From assembly GCF_000399685.1 (NCBI RefSeq), contig NZ_KB976987.1:1937184-2001183 (forward strand): DNA of 64,000 bases, written 5' to 3'. Position 1 is the stretch's first letter. Each line of letters opens with the position of its first letter. Positions 43,989 to 57,404 of the stretch are shown here, in pieces. This DNA comes from Acinetobacter pittii ANC 4050 (GTDB taxonomy: Bacteria > Pseudomonadota > Gammaproteobacteria > Pseudomonadales > Moraxellaceae). The position numbers were made by a program, and so were the translations under genes. The notes below the pieces were generated by a model. It had not been told where the DNA came from. It searched no databases and saw only the letters and a list, made by a program, of their open reading frames with translations.

Positions 43989-44771
43989 TTAGAGTTGAAA
44001 CCAAGGTTTTTTTGGCTTAGCTCCAGTATATGCTGGGCTAACTTTAATTGGCTCCTGACCTTTTTCACATTTTTGCACACCCCACTCACTCGGCCGAAAA
44101 CGCGCATTAGCTCCATCGGGTTCAGGTTTACCAAATTCTTTTGCAATATCATAATGAATGACTGGAATTTCAAATAACACGACGTCCCCACGAGAACAAG
44201 CGATAGTAGGATGCTTTGTGTCGTAAACCCATTTACCGTAACCATTTTCCTCATTAGGGTCAAAGCGCATAACTGGACCTATTTGCTGATCCCACGCCAA
44301 TTCCATTCGAGGAGGCTCCATCGCGGTTACCCACATTCCTGCGACTTTTACAGGATGAGGGAAACGTACAGCCTGTAATCCCCGTAAACTAAAGGGTACT
44401 TGTGGCTCACCGTTGTCAAAAGCATCATAACGACTGATTAAGCTTCCTTTAGGAATCAACAGTTCTCCGTATTGCGCATCTTGAGATAAAATGAAATGAC
44501 TACGACTTTCTTTATAATGCTCTTCAAGTGCAAACTCATACCCTACCGATGCAGTCATATAAAATAGATAACCTGCCCACAGATCACATATCAATGCCAA
44601 CAGCGTAATGAATAATATCTTTCGAGAAAAAAACCTTACAGGATTTTGAGCCTTATTTCGCCAAAAGAGAATTACTTTCACCAACAAGCCTAGTGTTAGA
44701 ACAACACCAATTAATGGAGTAATAAACAATAGAAAAATTGCGAAAAAAGTGAATGGCTGTACTGGTATCAT
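43989..44771 (-). CDS. Inner-membrane protein of unknown function
   Basis: A 260-aa protein with two N-terminal membrane helices (about 8-33 and 48-75, with a basic loop RNKAQNPVRFFSRK between them). A soluble domain of about 180 residues follows, likely periplasmic by the positive-inside rule. The domain is rich in Pro, Trp and acidic residues (AMEPPRMELAWDQQIGP, PDGANARFRPSEWGVQKCEK) and has two Cys (ACSRGD, QKCEKG) that could pair outside the cytosol. I do not recognise a family; similar stand-alone proteins occur near Acinetobacter T6SS islands, but that is an impression. No operon partner. Confidence 0.72.
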   Translation of the reverse strand: MIPVQPFTFFAIFLLFITPLIGVVLTLGLLVKVILFWRNKAQNPVRFFSRKILFITLLALICDLWAGYLFYMTASVGYEFALEEHYKESRSHFILSQDAQYGELLIPKGSLISRYDAFDNGEPQVPFSLRGLQAVRFPHPVKVAGMWVTAMEPPRMELAWDQQIGPVMRFDPNEENGYGKWVYDTKHPTIACSRGDVVLFEIPVIHYDIAKEFGKPEPDGANARFRPSEWGVQKCEKGQEPIKVSPAYTGAKPKKPWFQL

Positions 44772-45001
44772 AATTTTTAAATCTTTAACTTCATATTTTT
44801 CTAAGGTGGACCGCTAAGAAAATTATATATATGTATATTAAAAAATAGGCATTGCTATTTAGTACTTACATGACAAAACAAGAATAGTTGCTTCCATTTT
44901 TACTTATGATTTTTTAAAAATATACATCTTTTCTGAATTTAATATGATTGGCCTGATATAAAGTATAAAAATTAAACGAATCCCATAACGCTAATCTAAA
45001 T

Positions 45002-45036
45002 AAAAAAGCTAAGCCACAATTACGGTGACTTAGCCT
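45002..45036 (-). terminator. Terminator after the metQ-like gene
   Basis: On the minus strand GCTAAGTCAC/GTGGCTTAGC (one G-T pair; 45025-45034 with 45008-45017) followed by TTTTTTATT. Confidence 0.85.
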
Positions 45037-45066
45037 TTAAAAATAATTTTTAAATTGAAAAATTAC

Positions 45067-45945
45067 TTATTTAATGTCTGTGAATTCAGAAACAGGTTTG
45101 TTCACTTCAACTTTAGTGCCACCGAATTTTTCACTCACAAACTTTTGAACTTTAGGTAAGTGGTAAAGCTCACCAAGTTTCGTATAGATTGGGTCATTTT
45201 TGTTTGCTTCAGCAACACCCAATAAGTTCACATAAAGCTTAGTAGACTGATCAATAGGCTCACGGAAGATCGCATCTTTCATTACATTTAAGCCGCCTTC
45301 AAGCGCCAATGTATTACCGAGTACAATCGCATCTACATCGTTTTTAACACGAACTGCCGTAGTCATTTGAATTGGTTTTAATTTCAAATTCTTAGGATTT
45401 TCAGCGATGTCGTTTGTTGTTCCTTTTACAGGGTCAAAATTCGGTTTAAGTTTAATCAGCTTAGCAGACTGTAATAATGTTAAAGCACGCGCTTCGTTGG
45501 CAGTATCGTTTGGAATCGCGATGGTCGCGCCTTGTGGGAATTCTTCAACAGATTTAACTTTATTTGCATAAATACCCATTGGCTCTAAGTAAGTTGTCGC
45601 AACAGCCGCAACTTTAGCAGTATTTGAAGAATTATAAGCTGCCAAATAGTTGAATGATTGGAACGCATTTACGTCTTGTTCGCCACTTGCTACAGATGTG
45701 TTAAGCACAACGTAGTCAGTCAAGTTGGTCACTTCAAGTTTAATGCCAGCTTGAGCAGTTTCAGGAAGCGTTGCAACGTATTTCCATACGTCAGTATCTG
45801 AACCTGTTGAAACCAATTTAATTGTGCGTACTGATTCAGTTTTGTCTTTAGCTGAAGCTGTATTTTCAGTTTGTGCAGGTTGTTTGTTACATGCAGACAG
45901 TGTGAGTACAGATGCGCTGAACAGGACACTAAATAATTTTTTCAT
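45067..45945 (-). CDS. metQ: MetQ/NlpA-family methionine-binding lipoprotein (orphan)
   Basis: A 292-aa lipoprotein with lipobox LSAC and a short linker, then the NlpA/MetQ bilobed fold. Family phrases: YVVLNTSVASGEQDVNAFQSF, PMGIYANKVKSVEEFPQGA, TIAIPNDTANEARALTLLQ, AIVLGNTLALEGGL and a C-terminal VSEKFGGTKV. It should deliver D/L-methionine to a MetNI transporter, but no metN or metI lies beside it; a terminator follows and no partner gene precedes it. AGGA stands 8 bases before the ATG. A related ligand (another amino acid or dipeptide) is possible, as NlpA paralogs vary. Confidence 0.88.
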   Translation of the reverse strand: MKKLFSVLFSASVLTLSACNKQPAQTENTASAKDKTESVRTIKLVSTGSDTDVWKYVATLPETAQAGIKLEVTNLTDYVVLNTSVASGEQDVNAFQSFNYLAAYNSSNTAKVAAVATTYLEPMGIYANKVKSVEEFPQGATIAIPNDTANEARALTLLQSAKLIKLKPNFDPVKGTTNDIAENPKNLKLKPIQMTTAVRVKNDVDAIVLGNTLALEGGLNVMKDAIFREPIDQSTKLYVNLLGVAEANKNDPIYTKLGELYHLPKVQKFVSEKFGGTKVEVNKPVSEFTDIK

Positions 45946-46386
45946 AGATATATCCTAAACTAGGAAATGCCTACTCTACGAAAGAGTGAGACATTACCAA
46001 CCATTGGGTCAAATGCAATTTTTGGGTGGAAATAATATCCAGATATAGGGCTTAGAAGACTGAATTCAGCATTATTCCTTCCTTGAACTTACTCGCTGAA
46101 CAATAGAATTATGTTTTGAATCAGTTTCTAAATATGGCCTCATCATATATCAATAAATGAATATTCTACAAATAACTTGTTCGATTCTGATATATAGACC
46201 TGCTATTGCTAAGATATTGAAAACATAAAATATATTATATAAAGATAGCAATTTTGATTAAAATATACACTCGATTGATTTATATGAAATTTTCGGCATT
46301 TATTAGCAATATTTAAGCTATATAGCGTTGTAATTTTTATTTTAGGCATAAAAAAAGCCCCTGTTTTCACAGGGGCTTTTTGAATT
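45946..46386. other. 441-base gap between metQ and tRNA-Ser
   Basis: The part next to metQ should hold its promoter; small hairpins are visible (ACTCT-ACGAA-AGAGT near 45972) but no riboswitch I can recognise. The far end holds the tRNA-Ser terminator (46352-46381). No coding frame is supported. Confidence 0.45.
46352..46381 (-). terminator. Terminator of the tRNA-Ser transcript
   Basis: Stem AAAAAGCCCCTG/CAGGGGCTTTTT around TTTTCA, very strong, just downstream of the tRNA on the minus strand. The A/T flanks make it functional in both directions. Confidence 0.92.
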
Positions 46387-46476
46387 TGGCGGAAGCGGTG
46401 AGATTCGAACTCACGGAGGACTCACACCCTCGTCGGTTTTCAAGACCGGTGCATTAAACCACTCTGCCACGCTTCC
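46387..46476 (-). tRNA. tRNA-Ser (UGA anticodon)
   Basis: A 90-base class II tRNA with encoded CCA. Acceptor GGAAGCG pairs with CGCTTCC, the anticodon loop is CTTGAAA (anticodon TGA, read UCA and related serine codons), a long variable arm is present as required for serine tRNAs, and the T loop is GTTCGAATC. Confidence 0.97.
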
Positions 46477-46485
46477 ATGTGCGTA

Positions 46486-46514
46486 AGAATACAAAGCTTA
46501 TTCATTTTATTCAA
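46486..46514 (-). promoter_or_regulatory. Promoter of tRNA-Ser
   Basis: On the minus strand TTGAAT (46514-46509), exactly 17 bases, then TATTCT (46491-46486), ending 10 bases before the tRNA. Close to sigma-70 consensus. Confidence 0.7.
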
Positions 46515-46561
46515 GAAAAAAATCACCGCTTTGTGTTCAAGTGCATATTGTTTCATCAATT

Positions 46562-50381
<3,820 letters not shown>

Positions 50382-50394
50382 TTTTCTTACTTAA

Positions 50395-50427
50395 TAAAAA
50401 GGCCACCGACAAGGGTGGCTTTTTTAT
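50395..50427. terminator. Bidirectional terminator between argG and the GGDEF gene
   Basis: Stem AAAAAGGCCACC/GGTGGCTTTTTT around GACAAG. T-tract on the plus side and A-tract mirrored for the convergent gene. Confidence 0.9.
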
Positions 50428-50442
50428 TTCAAATATTTGCGC

Positions 50443-51705
50443 TTAAACAAGTTCTGATACTTCCAAGGGTTGATAATAAATCTGGTTGCGTCCAAGTTGC
50501 TTAGCTCGATATAAAGCTTGATCCGCAGCGTGGATTAATTTTTCCTGATTTACTTTAAAACCTTCTGTATAAACAGTAAAACCTAAACTAATCGTGACAT
50601 GCTTAGAGACTAAAGATGCTGCATGAGGAATCGCTTGTCGCTCAATCGCTTTATAAATATTTGCAGCGACAGCATAGGCGCCTTGAGCTGGTGTTTTCGG
50701 TAACAGCACCACAAACTCTTCTCCACCATAACGAGCAACAAAATCGACATGCCGAATCGAATTTTTAATTGCAGCGGCAATAGATGAGATGACTTTATCC
50801 CCCATTTGGTGGCCATAAAAATCGTTATAATTTTTAAAAAAATCGATATCAATAAATAAAACAGCCAATGGACGCTTTTCTTGCTTTGCACGATAGTAAA
50901 AAAAGTCGAACATCTCATCAAAAGTACGTCGATTTGAGATGTTGGTCAGTGCATCCTGCTGGCTTAAATGAAGCAATTCAGATGCCTCAATTCTTAAAAT
51001 CTGTTCATTAAGTTCAGCAAGCTGGTTATTTAAAAAAAGGCTTCTTTCTCTAGAGGTGAGCATCGTGCTAATTGAAAAACCTAAAATACAGCTTCCAAAC
51101 AGCGCTCTTCCCAAAGCAATATAATCACAATTTGCTTGCAATAAAATCAGTAGAGAAAAAACACAAATTGCTGCGATCAACCCCACATAGAGCATATGTA
51201 AAGGCTTTATACCGCTTAGGATAAAACCTAGCATATATAAAAAAGAAAGTAGCAACATTGACTGGTTTTTAAGGGCGACATTTTCTACGCTAAGCAGCAG
51301 CATTGCATTGATAATAATGGTCAAAAATACAATGCCACAGGCAGCGATATAAAAATATTCACTGAGGCCTTTAAACTTTGCAAAAACCCAAAATAATAGT
51401 AGCGCACAAGCAATATTAATTGCACTTAGTAAGCAATAAATGAAGTCCCAAGTAATATTAGGCACCCCGATTACCAAGTAGTCAGTCGGTAAAGCCAGTA
51501 AAATAAAAATAAGGTAGGTTAAAATGCCACTTGCTAAAAATTTTGAGATATTTTGTTTAGTTCGCTCAAGGTTTAGGCACCAGAATTTTTTTTCTAATTG
51601 ATGTGGCAAAGGCGTATTGGCATAACGATGGGTATGTAGAGTTACTAAATATTCTATTTCTTCTTTTGCTTTGAGTAATTCATGTACATTTCCCCTATTC
51701 GCCAC
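50443..51705 (-). CDS. Membrane-bound GGDEF diguanylate cyclase
   Basis: A 420-aa protein with a cytosolic N-terminus, about six to seven membrane helices (residues 57-215), a short linker helix and a C-terminal GGDEF domain (about 245-415). The active-site motif is intact as GGEEF (327-331, in ARYGGEEFVVLLP), with the Mg-binding Asp in FIDIDFFKNYND (about 286) and DALTNISNRRTF at the start, so it should make c-di-GMP. The allosteric I-site RxxD five residues before GGEEF is not clear (RHVDFVARY: R318 and D321 fit RxxD). The start codon is GTG with GGAA upstream; no better ATG exists. Confidence 0.9.
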   Translation of the reverse strand: MANRGNVHELLKAKEEIEYLVTLHTHRYANTPLPHQLEKKFWCLNLERTKQNISKFLASGILTYLIFILLALPTDYLVIGVPNITWDFIYCLLSAINIACALLLFWVFAKFKGLSEYFYIAACGIVFLTIIINAMLLLSVENVALKNQSMLLLSFLYMLGFILSGIKPLHMLYVGLIAAICVFSLLILLQANCDYIALGRALFGSCILGFSISTMLTSRERSLFLNNQLAELNEQILRIEASELLHLSQQDALTNISNRRTFDEMFDFFYYRAKQEKRPLAVLFIDIDFFKNYNDFYGHQMGDKVISSIAAAIKNSIRHVDFVARYGGEEFVVLLPKTPAQGAYAVAANIYKAIERQAIPHAASLVSKHVTISLGFTVYTEGFKVNQEKLIHAADQALYRAKQLGRNQIYYQPLEVSELV

Positions 51706-51854
51706 TACTTGATTCCTGCTTCTTACACATTAACAAAATATAACATTATTTTTTAATGCGTCTGGCGCTTTATTTTGCCATTTGTCCGTAATTCTCGTTA
51801 CCATTTTCACACTTTATCGATTATCATTTGTTTTATTTCGAAGTTTGAACTGCC

Positions 51855-52889
51855 TTGGACTCTATTACCCTGCTCCAGCCAGATGATTGGCATGCACATT
51901 TACGTGATGGTTTAGCATTAAAACGTACTGTACCTGATTTGGCCAAACAATTTGCTCGTGCGATCTGTATGCCAAACCTTGTTCCACCTGTAAAAACTGT
52001 GGAAGAAGCATTGGCTTACCGTGAACGTATTCTTGCTCATGTTCCAGAAGGTCTTCATTTTGACCCGCGTATGGTGCTTTATTTTACTGATTTCACCTCA
52101 CCAGACGAAGTTCGTAAAATTAAAGAGTCTGGACATGTAAATGCTATTAAACTTTACCCAGCAGGCGCGACCACTAACTCTGATAACGGTGTAAGTGACA
52201 TTCGTAAAGTTTATGCAGTCATTGAGCAATTAGAAGAACACCAAGTTCCGTTATTACTTCATGGTGAAGTGACTCATAACCACGTTGATATTTTTGACCG
52301 TGAAAAACGCTTCTTAGATGAAGTTTTATCACCGTTATTAAAACAGTTCCCAAAACTTAAAGTGGTACTTGAGCACATCACAACAAGCGATGCTGCACAC
52401 TTTGTTTTAGAACAAGACCGCAATGTCGCTGCAACAATCACGCCTCAACATTTATTATTTAACCGTAATGATATGTTGGTGGGTGGTGTTAAACCGCATT
52501 TTTATTGTTTACCAATTTTAAAGCGTCAAACTCACCAGACCACTTTGCTTGAAGTTGCAACTAGTGGTAACCCTAAATTTTTCTTGGGTACAGATAGCGC
52601 ACCTCACTCGCAAAATGCAAAAGAAAATGCGTGTGGCTGTGCGGGCTGTTATAGTGCGCCTAATGCAATTGAACTTTATGCTCAAGCATTTGATCAAGTG
52701 GGTAAATTAGAGCGCCTAGAAGGCTTTGCTAGCCACTTTGGTGCAGACTTCTACGGTCTACCACGTAATACTTCTACTATTACTTTGGTAAAAGAAGATA
52801 ACCTCGTTCCAGAATCTTTTGATTATTTAGATGATCAAAAAATTATCCCGCTGCATGCCGGGAAAACGCTGCAATGGAGAAAAGTGTGA
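51855..52889 (+). CDS. pyrC: Dihydroorotase
   Basis: A 344-aa class II dihydroorotase (carbamoyl aspartate to dihydroorotate, pyrimidine biosynthesis). Zinc ligands: HAHLRDG (about 13-19), the carboxylated Lys in [13 protein letters not shown], His in [14 protein letters not shown] and Asp in [28 protein letters not shown] and [14 protein letters not shown] match E. coli PyrC. The start is TTG at 51855: the conserved N-terminus [11 protein letters not shown] begins immediately, with no earlier in-frame ATG and no ribosome site, so translation may be weak or from a leaderless message. It overlaps the RNase T gene. Confidence 0.94.
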   Translation: MDSITLLQPDDWHAHLRDGLALKRTVPDLAKQFARAICMPNLVPPVKTVEEALAYRERILAHVPEGLHFDPRMVLYFTDFTSPDEVRKIKESGHVNAIKLYPAGATTNSDNGVSDIRKVYAVIEQLEEHQVPLLLHGEVTHNHVDIFDREKRFLDEVLSPLLKQFPKLKVVLEHITTSDAAHFVLEQDRNVAATITPQHLLFNRNDMLVGGVKPHFYCLPILKRQTHQTTLLEVATSGNPKFFLGTDSAPHSQNAKENACGCAGCYSAPNAIELYAQAFDQVGKLERLEGFASHFGADFYGLPRNTSTITLVKEDNLVPESFDYLDDQKIIPLHAGKTLQWRKV

Positions 52890-53536
52890 CACAAGAAACC
52901 TCTGTCCCGGTCATTGGCCAACGTTTTCGTGGCTTCTTACCTGTTGTTGTTGACGTTGAAACGGCAGGTTTTAATGCCCAGACAGATGCATTGCTAGAAA
53001 TTGCGTGCATTCCAATTGTGTATGATGCTCAGGGACAATTTGTCCCTGGTCCAGCATTTCATGCGCATATTAACCCGTTTGAAGGGGCTAATCTCGACCG
53101 CCGTTCGCTAGACTTTATTGGTATTGATCCATTCAATCCGATGCGTATGGCAATGGCTGAAGATGAGCGCACCGCATTACGCCGTATTTTTAAATCGGTG
53201 AATGAAGTCCGTAAACAGCAACATTGTACCCATGCAGTGCTAGTTGGTCACAATGCGCATTTTGATCTTGGTTTTTTACAAGCAGCAATTGCACGTACAA
53301 GCACAAAAAATCAGAACCCATTCCATAGCTTTTCAGTGATGGATACGGTTACTTTAAGTGCTGTAATGTTTGGACAAACTGTGCTTGCTAAAGCCTGTAT
53401 TCAAGCTGGAATTGATTTTGACGGTAAAGAAGCTCATTCTGCTTTGTACGATACTCAGAAGACTGCTGAACTGTTTTGCTATATTTTGAACAAACTGTCA
53501 CCTTACCTCCTTGACAGTTTGGTGGCGGCTTCTTAA
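52874..53536 (+). CDS. rnt: Ribonuclease T
   Basis: A 220-aa DEDDh-family 3'-5' exonuclease that trims tRNA CCA ends and other stable RNA 3' ends. Catalytic motifs: Asp27 and Glu29 in [10 protein letters not shown], the second Asp in GHNAHFD, and His and Asp in [12 protein letters not shown]. It overlaps the end of pyrC. ATG 52874 is given, but GTG at 52886 overlaps the pyrC stop as GTGA and has GGAG six bases before it, so the coupled GTG may be the real start (216 aa). Fittingly, a tRNA gene follows 18 bases after the stop and could share the transcript. Confidence 0.92.
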   Translation: MEKSVTQETSVPVIGQRFRGFLPVVVDVETAGFNAQTDALLEIACIPIVYDAQGQFVPGPAFHAHINPFEGANLDRRSLDFIGIDPFNPMRMAMAEDERTALRRIFKSVNEVRKQQHCTHAVLVGHNAHFDLGFLQAAIARTSTKNQNPFHSFSVMDTVTLSAVMFGQTVLAKACIQAGIDFDGKEAHSALYDTQKTAELFCYILNKLSPYLLDSLVAAS

Positions 53537-53554
53537 GATACCGCCATCCTCAAC

Positions 53555-53630
53555 GTCCCTATCGTCTAGAGGCCTAGGACATCGCCCTTTCACGGCGGTA
53601 ACCGGGGTTCGAATCCCCGTAGGGACGCCA
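53555..53630 (+). tRNA. tRNA-Glu (UUC anticodon)
   Basis: A 76-base cloverleaf with encoded CCA: acceptor GTCCCTA/TAGGGAC, anticodon loop CTTTCAC (anticodon TTC) in a GCC-rich stem, T loop GTTCGAATC. It lies just after rnt on the same strand. Confidence 0.97.
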
Positions 53631-53784
53631 TATACTTTCTTTTAAGATTCTTTTTTCTTTTATTTTTAAACGTTCTGTTTATATTTCTAATTTTCTGTAT
53701 TCCTCCATAAAATACACTTGTGCAAATATATTACCGATCCAGTATTTCCTTTACATAGATTTACAATATAATAATTCTTATTTC

Positions 53785-53803
53785 TATACTGATATTTATT
53801 ATC
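53785..53803 (+). promoter_or_regulatory. Fur box upstream of the siderophore receptor
   Basis: The 19-base element TATACTGATATTTATTATC matches the classical Fur consensus at 15 of 19 positions by my count and lies 13 bases before the start codon, where it would overlap the promoter or ribosome site. It indicates repression when iron is plentiful. Confidence 0.7.
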
Positions 53804-53816
53804 AACAAGGTTTTAA

Positions 53817-55931
53817 ATGGATCTTAAGCTTCGCCTTCTCTCCCTGAGCATCGCTCAACTATGCTGTATTTCAAGTGCTTTCGCAGAAACCAATGGTTCC
53901 TCAACGACGCTTGCTACGATTAAGATTAAAGCCCAACAAGCTGCCGACCAAGCCTATAAAGTCGATAGCTCAAGTAGCGCAACACGTAGCGAAGTCGCAT
54001 TAAAAGATACGCCACAATCGGTCAGCGTAGTGACCCAAAAAGTAATTGAAGATATTGGTGCGACACGTTTAATCGAAGCGCTTGATTTGGCTGGCGGCGT
54101 TACTCGTGCTAATAACTTTGGTGGCCAAGGCTTAACAGGGTTTAATCTCCGTGGTTTCACTAGCGGTGAGTTTTACCGTAATGGATTCCCGATTAACCGT
54201 GGTTATCCAAATGCCCCTGATAGTAATACAATTGAACGTGTAGACGTTTTACGTGGTCCCTCTTCTAGCTTATATGGCCGTGGTGATCCAGGTGGTACGT
54301 TTAATCTAATTTCTAAAACACCGAAGTCTGAGCAACAAACTACTTTAGGTGCCCAGCTTAGCAGTGAAGGTTTATATCGCACTACTATAGACACTACAGG
54401 CACTATTCCAAATGCAGAAAACATCGGCTATCGCCTCAATGTGATTGCAGAAGGCGGTGATAGTTATCGTGATCATGTCGAATCCAAACGATATGGCATT
54501 GCTCCAGTCATTCAATGGCAAGCTTCTGATGCAACCAAAGTTACTTTTGAAGCAGATATCTTACGAAATCAGCATCCACTTGATCGTGGGCATACGCGCT
54601 ATGCAGGTCAGAAATCATTTAACAACTCCCCCGAAACCTATTTATGGGAAACAGGTAAATACAATAATCGACTCTACAATGATAATGACATGACTCAATT
54701 ACGAGTTGAGCATGACTTGGGAAATGACTGGAAACTTAATGCGGGTGTGCAATATCTACATGGCAAATTATATGGCTATGCGGTAGAGGCAAATGGCATA
54801 CAGGCCGATGGAGAAACTTTAGACCGAAATTACAACTATCGTGAATTAAAATGGCAAGATACCGATGCCCAAATTAATCTAACAGGTAATTTCCAACTTT
54901 TAGGTTTAGCTCATACTTTAGTGACTGGGCTTGAATATGAAAATTATGATTATAAGTCATATATTATTCGTTCAGATCCTAAGTCAAATAACTATCCAAT
55001 CAATATTTATGATCCAGTTTTAGGCCAACCTCTGCCCGAGCTTAAAAATATTACGACCCATGACCGCGAAAATCTAAAAACAACTGCCGTTTTTGCACAA
55101 GACCAAATCGATTTAAATGAGCGTTTAAGTGCGCTACTGGGTTTACGTTTTGAGCACTACGAACATGATTACAAAAACCTATTACCAAATACTGCAAACT
55201 GGAATACCAGTCATGACGCATTTATTCCACGTTTAGGTTTAGTTTTTAAAGCCCGTGATGATCTTTCAATCTATAGCAATGCTGCAAAATCGTTTAAACC
55301 AAATACAGGGGCTAGCCGTAATGGAGAGGGATTTGACCCAGAAGAAGGCATGGCTTACGAGTTAGGCTTTAAATGGCAAGCACTCGACAATATGCTATCG
55401 GTTGACTCCGCTATTTTCTATGCAAAAAAAGAAAATGTCTTAACCCTCGATCCTGTAGATTCAGCCTATAAAGTTGCTGCTGGTGAAGTCCGTAGCCAAG
55501 GTATTGAGCTAAATATTGCAGGGCAAATCACTCCAGCTTGGAAAATTATTGGTGGATATGCCTATACAGATGCAGAAGTCAGCAAAGATAATACTTTGAA
55601 AAAAGGAACAGCACTGGCCAACATTCCAAAGAATAGTTTTAATCTTTTAAATATCTATGAATTTCAGGATGGTCCTTTACAAGGCCTAGGTCTAGGAATT
55701 AATCAAAAATATATTGATAAGCGTGCAGGACAAACCGCTAATAGTACTTACACCATGAAAGGTTATGCGGTTACAGATTTGGTTTCTTATTATCAGGCGA
55801 CGCCGAAACTTCGTCTTAACTTAGATGTGAAGAACATTTTTGATAAAGTTTATGATGAAAGTGCCTTTAATTTATATGCTTATCCGGGTGAATCACGTAC
55901 GGTTCAATTGGGTATGAGTTATACATTCTAA
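53817..55931 (+). CDS. TonB-dependent siderophore receptor
   Basis: A 704-aa outer-membrane receptor with a signal peptide ending SSAFA-E. A plug domain follows (about 50-165: RSEVALKDTPQSVSVVTQKV, LRGFTSGEFYRNGFPINR, IERVDVLRGPSSSLYGRGDP and GGTFNLISKTP). The C-terminal 22-strand barrel ends VQLGMSYTF with the terminal aromatic residue used by the BAM machinery. Plug and barrel motifs (NLRGF, GLRFEHYEHDY, YSNAAKSFKPNTG) fit the ferric-hydroxamate receptor group (FhuE/FoxA-like), though the ligand is uncertain. A Fur box lies immediately upstream, AAGG precedes the ATG. No siderophore synthesis or inner-membrane transporter genes adjoin, so it probably takes up a foreign siderophore. Confidence 0.9.
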   Translation: MDLKLRLLSLSIAQLCCISSAFAETNGSSTTLATIKIKAQQAADQAYKVDSSSSATRSEVALKDTPQSVSVVTQKVIEDIGATRLIEALDLAGGVTRANNFGGQGLTGFNLRGFTSGEFYRNGFPINRGYPNAPDSNTIERVDVLRGPSSSLYGRGDPGGTFNLISKTPKSEQQTTLGAQLSSEGLYRTTIDTTGTIPNAENIGYRLNVIAEGGDSYRDHVESKRYGIAPVIQWQASDATKVTFEADILRNQHPLDRGHTRYAGQKSFNNSPETYLWETGKYNNRLYNDNDMTQLRVEHDLGNDWKLNAGVQYLHGKLYGYAVEANGIQADGETLDRNYNYRELKWQDTDAQINLTGNFQLLGLAHTLVTGLEYENYDYKSYIIRSDPKSNNYPINIYDPVLGQPLPELKNITTHDRENLKTTAVFAQDQIDLNERLSALLGLRFEHYEHDYKNLLPNTANWNTSHDAFIPRLGLVFKARDDLSIYSNAAKSFKPNTGASRNGEGFDPEEGMAYELGFKWQALDNMLSVDSAIFYAKKENVLTLDPVDSAYKVAAGEVRSQGIELNIAGQITPAWKIIGGYAYTDAEVSKDNTLKKGTALANIPKNSFNLLNIYEFQDGPLQGLGLGINQKYIDKRAGQTANSTYTMKGYAVTDLVSYYQATPKLRLNLDVKNIFDKVYDESAFNLYAYPGESRTVQLGMSYTF

Positions 55932-55966
55932 AAAAATGCGCCATTTCAGTTTTTGAAATGGCGCAT
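55930..55966. terminator. Terminator between the receptor and OYE genes
   Basis: Perfect 13-bp stem ATGCGCCATTTCA/TGAAATGGCGCAT (55936-55948/55954-55966). The A-run at 55930-55935 gives the T-tract for the minus-strand gene; the plus strand lacks a T-tail. Confidence 0.8.
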
Positions 55967-55971
55967 CTGGT

Positions 55972-57216
55972 TTACGCAGACTTACGTGAATTCACTTGTC
56001 CTTGAATCACCGCTTTAATATTGCCTTTGGCATAATTTAAAAACACCACTAGTGGTGAAAGTTTTGGATTTGGTTTTTTACCCTTACCAATGGTTTTAAA
56101 TTGAGCGGCATACCAAATAATTTCCATAATTGCCATCTTATCGACAAATGGTAAGCCTGTTTTAATCGGTTTCACGGCATAGCGAACATCTTGCCCTGCA
56201 ATTAAACGCTCTGTTAAATCGGTTTCTACTGCAAATGGGCGAGCAATACCAATAAAGTCACATGCTCCACTTTCAAGTGCAGCGTTCATGCCTTCTACAG
56301 TACGGAAACCGCCTGTCACCATGAGTTTACATTTAACATGCTGGCGGATTTTCTCTGCAAAATCTAAAAAGTATGCTTCACGTGCAATCGTGCTTGCTTT
56401 ACGTTTATCTGCCTTAGCTCCAGCCATTGCTGGTGCCTCATAAGTACCACCTGAAATTTCAATTAAATCGATACCAGCTTCATCCACTGCTTTAAACACA
56501 GAAATTACATCTTCTTCGCTAATTCCGCCCCGTTGGAAGTCGGCCGAGTTAAGCTTCACTGAAATGATAAAATTATCTGAAGTCGCTTCACGTACCGCTT
56601 TATAAACCTCGAGTAAAAAACGAGTACGATTCTCAACGGAACCACCCCATTGATCTGTGCGCTTATTGGTTAATGGCGATAAAAACTGGCTAATTAAATA
56701 TCCATGTGCACCATGTAATTGTACTCCTTCAAAACCTGCTTTTTCACAGATTTGAGCTGCTGTGGCAAAGCGTTTAATAATATCTAGAATCTCTTCATGA
56801 GTTAATTCACGTGGTGTTCCAAACATGGTTGCTAATGCTGGACTAAAAGGTACTGCTGATGGTGCTACAGTTTCTTTATTTAAACCTTTTGGACACTGGC
56901 GACCTGGATGCGATAATTGAATCAACTGAACCATGCCATATTTTTTACCTAATGCCGCCCACTCTTTTAAGCGCTCTAAGTCACGTTCAGTTTCAATAAC
57001 AACAACACCCGGTTCATTTTTCGCTCCGGCATTTACCATGACATTACCCGTAATTGCACAGCCAAGCTCACCTTTTGCCCATGCACCATATAGACCCAAA
57101 TGTAAGTCATTTGGTTGGCCTTCATAATTTGCAAGCGCTTCACTCATTGCGCCTTTAATAATTCGGTTTTTAAAGGTGGTATTGCGTATCGTGATGGGTT
57201 GAGCAATCTGGTTCAT
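55972..57216 (-). CDS. Old-yellow-enzyme-family NADH:flavin oxidoreductase
   Basis: A 414-aa FMN TIM-barrel reductase of the OYE/2,4-dienoyl-CoA reductase-like group (alpha,beta-unsaturated carbonyls or similar). Motifs: N-terminal IRNTTFKNRIIKGAMSEALA, QLSHPGRQ (about 103), QLHGAHGYLISQFLSPLTNK then RTDQWGGS (substrate His and FMN site), ISVKLNSADFQRGG and LMVTGGFRT. The last 50 residues (KPNPKLSPLVVFLNYAKGNI) are an extension beyond the barrel and lack the iron-sulfur and FAD domains of FadH. Single gene with its own terminator. The physiological substrate is unknown. Confidence 0.9.
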   Translation of the reverse strand: MNQIAQPITIRNTTFKNRIIKGAMSEALANYEGQPNDLHLGLYGAWAKGELGCAITGNVMVNAGAKNEPGVVVIETERDLERLKEWAALGKKYGMVQLIQLSHPGRQCPKGLNKETVAPSAVPFSPALATMFGTPRELTHEEILDIIKRFATAAQICEKAGFEGVQLHGAHGYLISQFLSPLTNKRTDQWGGSVENRTRFLLEVYKAVREATSDNFIISVKLNSADFQRGGISEEDVISVFKAVDEAGIDLIEISGGTYEAPAMAGAKADKRKASTIAREAYFLDFAEKIRQHVKCKLMVTGGFRTVEGMNAALESGACDFIGIARPFAVETDLTERLIAGQDVRYAVKPIKTGLPFVDKMAIMEIIWYAAQFKTIGKGKKPNPKLSPLVVFLNYAKGNIKAVIQGQVNSRKSA

Positions 57217-57404
57217 GGTTAACCTCTTTTTTTGATTTTTTAGAGCAATTACTCTAATTTAAATGAATTATTGGGCGTGTCAAGGCATAATCGATAACTG
57301 ACAATAGCACATGTCAATTTTAAAGAATATAAAAATATGCAACTTTTTGCATAAAATAAAAATTTTAATTATTTTATTTAAAAACAATTAATTAAGATCT
57401 TTTT

